The translations under genes and the position numbers were made by a program. The notes beneath the pieces were generated by a model that worked only from the letters and a program-made list of their open reading frames with translations, ran no database searches and was not told the origin of the DNA. Below are positions 57,650 through 64,000 of a DNA stretch of 64,000 bases, in pieces. The stretch's first letter is position 1. Every line of letters begins with the position of its first letter. The DNA is from Paragonimus skrjabini miyazakii (taxonomy: Eukaryota; Platyhelminthes; Trematoda; Plagiorchiida; Troglotrematidae). The stretch is from NCBI GenBank assembly GCA_014338405.1, contig JTDE01000184.1:267641-331640 (forward strand), written 5' to 3'.

Positions 57650-58930
57650 AAACCTTGCCTTTAATCAACATATGGACGTCTGCCATACCACCAGTGAGAG
57701 AGGTTGTCGAGTGTGCCACGTGCTTTCGTTATCTTCGTGGACACCTCGTTAGCAATACTACAGCTTGATGAGATGATTCTGTCCAAGTAGGCGAAGTGAT
57801 CGACAGGCTCCGATGACTTGCCGGCGATAGAAAAAAGCAAAACCAACCTTGCAAAAACACCTTACACTGAGTGTACACAGTGCATACCATACAGATCGGT
57901 CATGAAGTCTAACTCGCTTGGCATAGTCTGCATGTTCTGCGCAGAAGAATTAAATAAAGCAATGTCGTCCGCATACGCAATATCAGTCAGTTTACTACTC
58001 CACTCTGAGATCCTCAGAACCCCTGGGTGCTTCTTCCAGAACATCGTCCATCACACAGTTTAAAAGGAAGGGGAGATCAAATATCCCGGTCGAACGTAAC
58101 TTGTCGTAGGGAACACTCGGGATTGTTTCCCACACATGTGCACTCTGCATTGACAACGGGCATACAACGACTTCACCAGATTGACACTGGGAATCCTCTG
58201 CGATAGAGACAGTCCCAGAGGGTGTGCCGAACAACCGAGTCAAAGGCAGCTTTTAGGTCCAGAAAAGAAGTGCCGACGCTCCAGTGTCTGTCGCAAAGCT
58301 AAGGTATGGGTGATAAACCGACTATTAGCGAAAACCCGTCTGTGGTTTTCTTATTTGATTCTCTCTGTTTCAGAGGCCACCGTACTATGAAGCTCGCGAG
58401 CAGCTTGGATGCGACAGAGATAAGGGTAGCTGTCACATGATGTAATGACACCTATTTTGAAAATGGAAATGACTGCTCATAAGCACCAGTCATTAGGTTC
58501 CTCTACAATGCCTCACGTAGAAGGGGAAGTGTAGTCCGTTCAAACAACAATCTTTGACATGTGCTGGAAAGAGAAGATCAGGACCAGGGATTTTATTACT
58601 TTTCAATTATCTAAACACTAAAGCCATTTCGGTTTTCGACCGAAGATCGTCTGGAAGATCACAACTAACCACACCATCATCCATAACTGAATGAGCTGAT
58701 TTAGGTCAGTTGAACTGCTCCTCAAAAGGATTAGCCCACTCGTCGGGCTGCCGCCATCTTTTTCAAATAAAGTTTTACGAAGACCTTGCTGACGGCCAGA
58801 GGAACCACGAATCAATGGAAACAGCACCCAACTGTTCCTTGACAAAAATGTCTTCATCTTTTAAGCTCGTTCGGAAAAGTAAGCCTCAAAATCCTCGTAT
58901 AGTCTTTTCGTAAGTTCGCATTTCAGTTCA
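57650..58930 (-). mobile_element. Non-LTR retrotransposon (LINE C), inserted antisense
   Basis: Minus-strand blocks in order: MDDGVVSCDLPDDLRSKTEM and KSNKIPGPDLLFPA (pre-RT linker, ~58715-58560); FLDLKAAFDSVVRHTLWDCL (motif A, ~58260-58200); CVMDDVLEEAP; LTDIAYADDIALFNSSAQN (motif C, YADD); and VDHFAYLDRIISSSCSIAN then KARGTLDNLSHWW near the lower end. The palm's two catalytic Asp are retained, but the frame is broken several times. It lies between the two halves of LINE D. Both ends are estimates. Confidence 0.75.
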
Positions 58931-59089
58931 CAGCGGTCTTTGTCATATTCGTAACCAGAAGAATCAGTCAACTTTCGTTCATACGTTGTACTGATTCAGC
59001 AGAAACCCATTTCTGCCGTATCCGCAGTGTTATGCTTATACTAGAAAGCCGTATCAATGAAGAGTGTAGATAGCTGCGCAGACTTTTGT

Positions 59090-59730
59090 TACTTAAACCG
59101 CAATCTGTTGATAGATCAGTCTATAGACCACCAGTAACAATCTCTCGTAACCGAGTTGGCACTGGAGTTTGAGCACTTTAAGAACCATGCCTGGAAGAAC
59201 CGCAGCTTGAGGTTAAAAACAACGCTGCTTGCCTATCTCACAACGATGTTATGCACACCGCTGTACGATCACAAAACCTGAATACTGCATTAACAGAATG
59301 TGTGGTATTTGAACAACCCATCCATAATTTCCAAGACGCTTCTTAGGTATTCGGTTGTTGAACATGGTTCCTGAAGCCTACGGGGCACTTCGGTGAGCGG
59401 ACATCAACGGAATGGAATCCATGTTAATGCTCACTCAGCTTCGTCGGATGATTGAGTGACGGATCTCGAAGGAGCCAGCATGCGCACTGCTAAAAACCAT
59501 TAAGTGGTATTTCGTCGTCGTAATATCGACGTTAAACTTGAAAGAATACGGTCTGGACGGACGTACAAAAGTTCCATAAGCAACAGCTGCGCGGCCGTGA
59601 ATTCCAGGGTGCAGTTTGCAAAGTGTCATAAGTCGCGGCGACGTGACTATGCAGCGCTGCGACTTGTGCGGCCGCGAATGTGTCAGCCGTTTTGGAGTGG
59701 TAGGTCAGCAACTCACAGTGCTCCGTCAAC
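59090..59730 (+). mobile_element. LINE D, C-terminal part with zinc-finger remnant
   Basis: It reads HAWKNRSLRLKTTLLAYLTT (the post-RT thumb block), then ADINGMESMLMLTQLR (degraded from the xxIExMLxxxQLRWxGH motif). Further on is RCDLCGRECVSRFGVVGQQ at 59633-59695, a CxxCG...SRxG(x)H-type finger found at the end of such LINE proteins, with the His replaced by Gln. About 2 kb separate it from the RT half; the intervening antisense LINE explains the break. Confidence 0.65.
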
Positions 59731-59734
59731 AAAG

Positions 59735-62055
59735 AAACGATGAGTGGGCTAGACTCAAACAAGGAAGCTTGACAATGTATCTACGTATCTTAAATCTCAC
59801 TCGTGTCAATAACTGACATTTGTCGTGTGGTAAACAGCATGCTTTCCTTTTCAGAAAGTTAGGACATGGTGGTATGTAACCTACCCTCTTCTTCGGCTTC
59901 GTTGGTGCACTGTATGCTGCCGGTTTTGTTCGGTTTCTAAGTTTAAATTTATGTCTTCGTTTGTCTTCTTAATCCCATACAGAGTGTAACAGCATACACT
60001 CCAGTATTCACCAGCAGAGTAGCCATATTTTGTTTCGAAGAGATAAAGCTTTCACTTACACACTAACCTACTGTCAGGTTAACCAGCAATCACTGGCTTG
60101 AAAACAAAGGTCTCCACTCATACGCCCTCTAGTCCTATTCTGATTGATTTAATCTGCGTACGGGGTAAGTGAATGGAATTGCAAGTGACGCGGCGCAAAC
60201 CATTTATGATCAGGTCCACACACGGACTTCCCTGGACACTGGTAGGCGAATTAAGAAACGGATGCCGTCAATTGGTTTGTGAAGTCACTCGTGAAGCTGA
60301 CTGAGATAGCCGGTTTGATGTGACCACAGCCAACGCATATGACGCGACGGCCGAGTCACGTTCCAGTTTTCCAAAGTGTAACGCGTCTCCTGGAGAAAAA
60401 CTTGTCTTCTATGGTCAACTGGCTGGGTGTCTGGCTAATGTATACAGTTTATCATATAAACACAGTTGGTACAATCAAGTGGTTGGATTGGGTCTTCTGC
60501 TTTTATCACCACGCCTAGGCAAAAGAATGGATCGATTTGGTAATCATTAGCTGACTGTCATATGTGTCTGTTCGATAAAGCATTCCAACCAAAAGAACCG
60601 TGTTTTCTTATCTTGACTGTATAGCAGCATTACGGATGTGATTTGCTACCTACCGGTGGACGGTTCTGAAAACTCATTTGTAACAAAAACGGATAATTCC
60701 CAATTCATAATTAACACTACAAGTACAGATCATTTTCGTCCTACTGGATAGTGATGAGATGAGTACGCCTATGTTTAGTCGAAATTTGGATATAAATCGG
60801 AGTTTGCTGATTTGCGGTGTATGTTAAAATCGAACATTTTTGTTCCATTAAAGTCACCTGATGGTTTGGAAAATGTGTGATTCTGCGCCTGTTCTCAAAT
60901 TCTTTTGCGAACTTGATCGTGTGACACTGTTCACCTACGAATTGGAGGGAGAAAATCCTTGTTGTTATATATGATCACAACAAAAATGTACCATCCACAC
61001 ATTTTGATCTTATCCGTGGAGATTTGTAAAACTGGACAGTGTTTGCGCTTCGATAATTCGACTGTCAAACTATCGCTGGGACGGACGAACGCATTACCAC
61101 ATTGTCTGTTTGGCGATACAATACATTTTTGACCGCAAAATATGTTGTGGTCGGGGGCAACTCAATGCCGGTACAAAGCAAAAGGAGTTGAAGTTGTCTT
61201 ACTCCCTAGATTGCAACTACTGTTTGCCACAGAGAAGAGACGCCAAGCCTTTATGTGTTGTAATACTTGAGTGCATGGATAAAATCAAAGATACTAGATA
61301 CTGCTTTCTTGTCTAATCATGAGGAAGGAGAAAAAAGACAAAATTGAAAGAGTCGTCAACACGACCTACGACCATCCTTTGGCACGGTTACAGTATGGCG
61401 TTGTGACACTTAGTAAGTTTGTAAGTTGTAAAGGAGGTGCAGTTTACAGTGAGTCCGCCAGGTTAGCAGTTTTACATACTTCCGGTGAATCACAAAAACG
61501 TCCAGAAGTGTTAGACTTGTGAGCTAGTGTAAATCACAAACGGTGATCAAATTTCGGGTTTAGTTAAAGCAGGTTGACTCGTAACCTGATTTCGTTTACA
61601 ATCAACGTCGCTCCTCCTGTTCACTTTTTTCGTGAAGCACAGATCATATGTGCCCGAAAACTATTTTTATAATAAATGCGGTTTATAACACCCGTTAACT
61701 TTACGGCGACCTCGATAATGTTGATGGAACAATCTTCGTCGGCGCATTTAACGTTTTTTTGTCAAAATTGGTAGGGTTTTCTGTCTTTGATGAGGTTACC
61801 CATCCGCAATCGGACTTCTTTGGTTCATTGTGTTGGCAAGCTAGAGTCGACAAAGGTTACATGTGGTGACCAAAAAGTCGGAATTAAAAAGACAATTTTC
61901 CAACACCGCTGTTATGGATTTTCTGATCAATCACATCACTGGAAACCTTTCTTTCTAATAAATTGTCCGACGTCCTTGTGACAAGGCAAAAGAAGAGTTG
62001 CGAATACACATGCATCTTCGATATTTTTATGGATACGATGCCACCAATACAAGTC
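59735..62055. other. No supportable gene
   Basis: An ORF at 60320-60550 looks protein-like for part of its length (PKCNASPGEKLVFYGQLAG) but has no recognisable family or splice partner. Confidence 0.4.
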
Positions 62056-62059
62056 TATG

Positions 62060-62175
62060 AGCTAGTTGGGTCATGTACTGCGTCGCAGCCGTCGGAAGGC
62101 CTGCACAGTGCGGTTGTTGACAGCTGGTAGAAATCGCGCGGTGACCAAACGATGACACGGTTACAGGCTAGGAAG
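62060..62175 (+). mobile_element. LINE C-terminal scrap
   Basis: A short plus-strand block reads LGHVLRRSRRKACTVRLLTA, matching the LGHVLRMPxHRLPRRAL motif near the end of RTE-like proteins. It is heavily decayed and ends at the opposite-strand fragment. Confidence 0.5.
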
Positions 62176-62179
62176 ACTT

Positions 62180-62401
62180 AGACCGCCCAGTTGAGCAAAG
62201 CTGGTGGGTGCTGTCCATCAGGTAGAAGAGGTCACGATCATACCGCAGGCTGGCCCGAGCCATAGTACCCCCATGTACGACTAAAAGCTGAAAATGACAA
62301 ACATAGTGACTACCTAGGTAGATGAAGCTACCAACCGTGTCAAGCGGCCCACTCACAATGGCAAAATAACGATTAAAGAGAACCCGAACTGGTATCATCA
62401 T
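62180..62401 (-). mobile_element. LINE RT-thumb scrap
   Basis: A minus-strand frame reads VGSFIYLGSHYVCHFQLLV, then GTMARASLRYDRDLFYLMD. This resembles the FxYLGSxxSxxG...RIxxARxAFxxLxxLW block that follows the RT palm in these LINEs. It sits tail-to-tail with the plus-strand scrap. Confidence 0.5.
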
Positions 62402-62419
62402 TGCAATTTGAAGATGCGA

Positions 62420-63470
62420 AGTGCATATTATAAAGACGATGGTTCAATAGGATGTATGGAAGCAAATAAATCAATATCGCAGGCACGCTTAACATCGGCC
62501 ATTTAACCATATGGCTGAGGTTGTACTATGGGAACTTCTGACAGCTCCCTTTATAGTACTACCGGCCACGTGATTATAGAGAAAGCGAAGGTCGGACAAC
62601 TTCAGTGGACGCGACATGAAGCAGGCTAAGCTCGGAATAGTGTGAGTATTTTGTCCATCTCAACGTGAAGTGTGATAAAAACTACATGGTCAAATTGAGA
62701 ACCTTCTTGACTTTCACGTATTTGGTTAGCTCTAGTTCATAAGCAGTTGTATTATGGTGATCGAGAACATTTTAGAGGTTACACAGACGAAACTGATACA
62801 TTTGTGGTTGTTATAAGGTGTTCCAATATCTGGTTTGTGGATGAAAATGACTGTTTACAAATACTAGTAAAAAACAACTTTCGTCCCCCAAACGAAACGA
62901 ATGAGTGTGATTAATGCAATCAGCAAACTCCGACCCCTGTCCTTCAGAGTAAATAATACAACACAATATTGTCGTTGGTTGGTTTGCTTCCTTATCGGGA
63001 TGTGTCGGGGTATCTGGATCATGTGGCTATTGATTACCATTACAAGGACTTACTGGGAAATCTGTTAACAAAGTGAGACTGACAGAGAAAATTGCAGTCA
63101 GGTGAATGGCATACGAGTGTGTTTGTCAGACTTTACTTGTTACTGTCGTAGCGGCTGACCAATGGGGTGCAGTGGACATCAAGATCGCTGTGTATGCCGA
63201 ATGCGGAGATGAGGCCCATTCAAGGAGTATTGGTACTTGCTTCCATTTGTTCAAACCCTGTTTTTACATAGCAATATTTGCTTGCGATGTATGACTGATT
63301 CGAGTCCCATTGCTTCTCCTGTCTAGATCTGGACATCCCAGCATTAACCACCTCACATGTGGGCTTGTAAGCCGAGTGTCAGTTTGCACAGCGTATAATC
63401 TAGAAGCATTGCAGTGTAGACATATGCATATACATATACAAGATTACAGTTTAGAACACTACATAAATGC
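62420..63470. other. No supportable gene
   Basis: Only short frames; the one at 63106-63297 has no recognisable product. Confidence 0.45.
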
Positions 63471-63477
63471 ATGTACG

Positions 63478-63700
63478 GCGTAGAGAAATGAAGATGATTA
63501 TCAGGAGACTAGTCATTATAGATCACTTTCGCCTCACAGGCTAGAACCTGCATGGCTCACAGAGTCCACGACTGCAGACGTTACGAAAGACGACAGTTTA
63601 TCATGTGCAGTGGCACAAGAAGTTTTAGTTGGTTAAATTATCTGTGAAATAAGGACAACGGGTGAAGAGGAACAGTGAATGGCAAAGCGAAACAGTTGCA
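63478..63700 (+). mobile_element. RTE 3' scrap
   Basis: It aligns with the C-terminal coding end of copy B2 (GTAGAGAAATGAAGATGA; CATGGCTCACAGAGTCCACG; GCAGACGTTACG; TATCTGTGAAATAAGG) with many substitutions. It lies about 50 bases before the second tandem-repeat locus. Confidence 0.6.
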
Positions 63701-63748
63701 GATGCCATTTTATGTTTATTTGCCATGCAGTTAGTTGTTTGTGTGGGG

Positions 63749-64000
63749 GATTGTCAGGCAGGAAGTGCGAGCATTCCAGCTCTCAGCGGAATACTCCAAC
63801 ACAGGGGGAGGTGCGTTCAAAAACCCAAGGTGAGTGGATGGAGAACGGCGTGGGCGACCGGATGAGTCACCGCTCGACCAGATCGGACCAACGGGCGAGA
63901 CGTGGCAGCCGAAATAGAATGAATGATCAAACTGAAGGCGTGATTATTCCAACACTCTCAGGAATATCTCGACACAGCTGTGGATTACGGTCAAAGCCCA
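63749..64000 (+). repeat. GC-rich ~173-bp tandem repeat (locus 2), cut by window end
   Basis: It matches locus 1 from GATTGTCAGG onward. GATCGGACCAACGGGCGAGA is at 63882, and CCAACACTC...GGAATATCTCGACAC begins the second unit at about 63948. The offset from the left edge to GGACCAACGGG is 136 bases here and 134 at locus 1, so the two loci share a left boundary. Confidence 0.8.

Noticed and set aside
60320..60550. 76-codon ORF with partly protein-like sequence
   Set aside because: No domain, no splice partners and no repeats of it in the window.

Overview
The window looks like a stretch of a large, repeat-rich digenean flatworm (fluke) genome. The grounds are AT-rich background DNA, very low gene density, kilobase-scale introns, decayed non-LTR retrotransposons of the RTE type, Penelope-like element pieces, and tRNA-like short repeats carrying hammerhead-ribozyme folds. 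I see no bacterial features. Two 100-N assembly gaps are present (19554-19653 and 52080-52179).

Two host genes can be supported, and they converge. On the minus strand, four exons between 53297 and 42863 encode the C-terminal ~171 residues of a carnosine N-methyltransferase (CARNMT1/C9orf41 family). All splice phases agree, and the 5' exons are not found in the window. Its two long introns have taken up retroelements: three stacked RTE 3' ends at 43.37-45.16 kb, a Penelope-like fragment bordered by (TA)n arrays at 48.54-49.15 kb, and another RTE scrap at 52.4 kb. On the plus strand, a chain of mostly phase-compatible candidate exons from 33254 to 40807 reads as the C-terminal part of an unrecognised protein. 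It starts with a basic segment, runs through Ser/Asn-rich, polyproline and His-rich stretches, and ends at a TGA; it could be the cytoplasmic tail of a membrane receptor.

Region by region: 1-6.1 kb shows nothing I can support. 6.1-9.2 kb is a nearly complete but frame-broken RTE-type LINE on the minus strand. 12.1-12.3 kb has a small orphan ORF. 19.3-19.75 kb has two hammerhead-like folds in opposite orientation on either side of a gap, one attached to a tRNA-like A box. 20.7-21.07 kb is a GC-rich ~173-bp tandem repeat that recurs at 63.75-64.0 kb. 25.5-27.0 kb has three tRNA-like pol III promoter cassettes. 27.56-27.93 kb has an AT microsatellite, a T-arm-like hairpin and the best-preserved hammerhead, bracketed by an inverted copy of a ~95-bp module that also occurs at 34.0 kb. 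30.3-30.8 kb is a Penelope-like N-terminal fragment. 33.2-53.3 kb holds the two host genes. 56.0-59.7 kb is a plus-strand LINE split by a minus-strand LINE. 62.0-62.4 kb and 63.5-63.7 kb are further LINE scraps.

The two genes do not appear to share a pathway. Most of the window is a record of retroelement insertion and decay, with several RNA-fold elements (hammerheads and tRNA-like hairpins) as the most unusual content.
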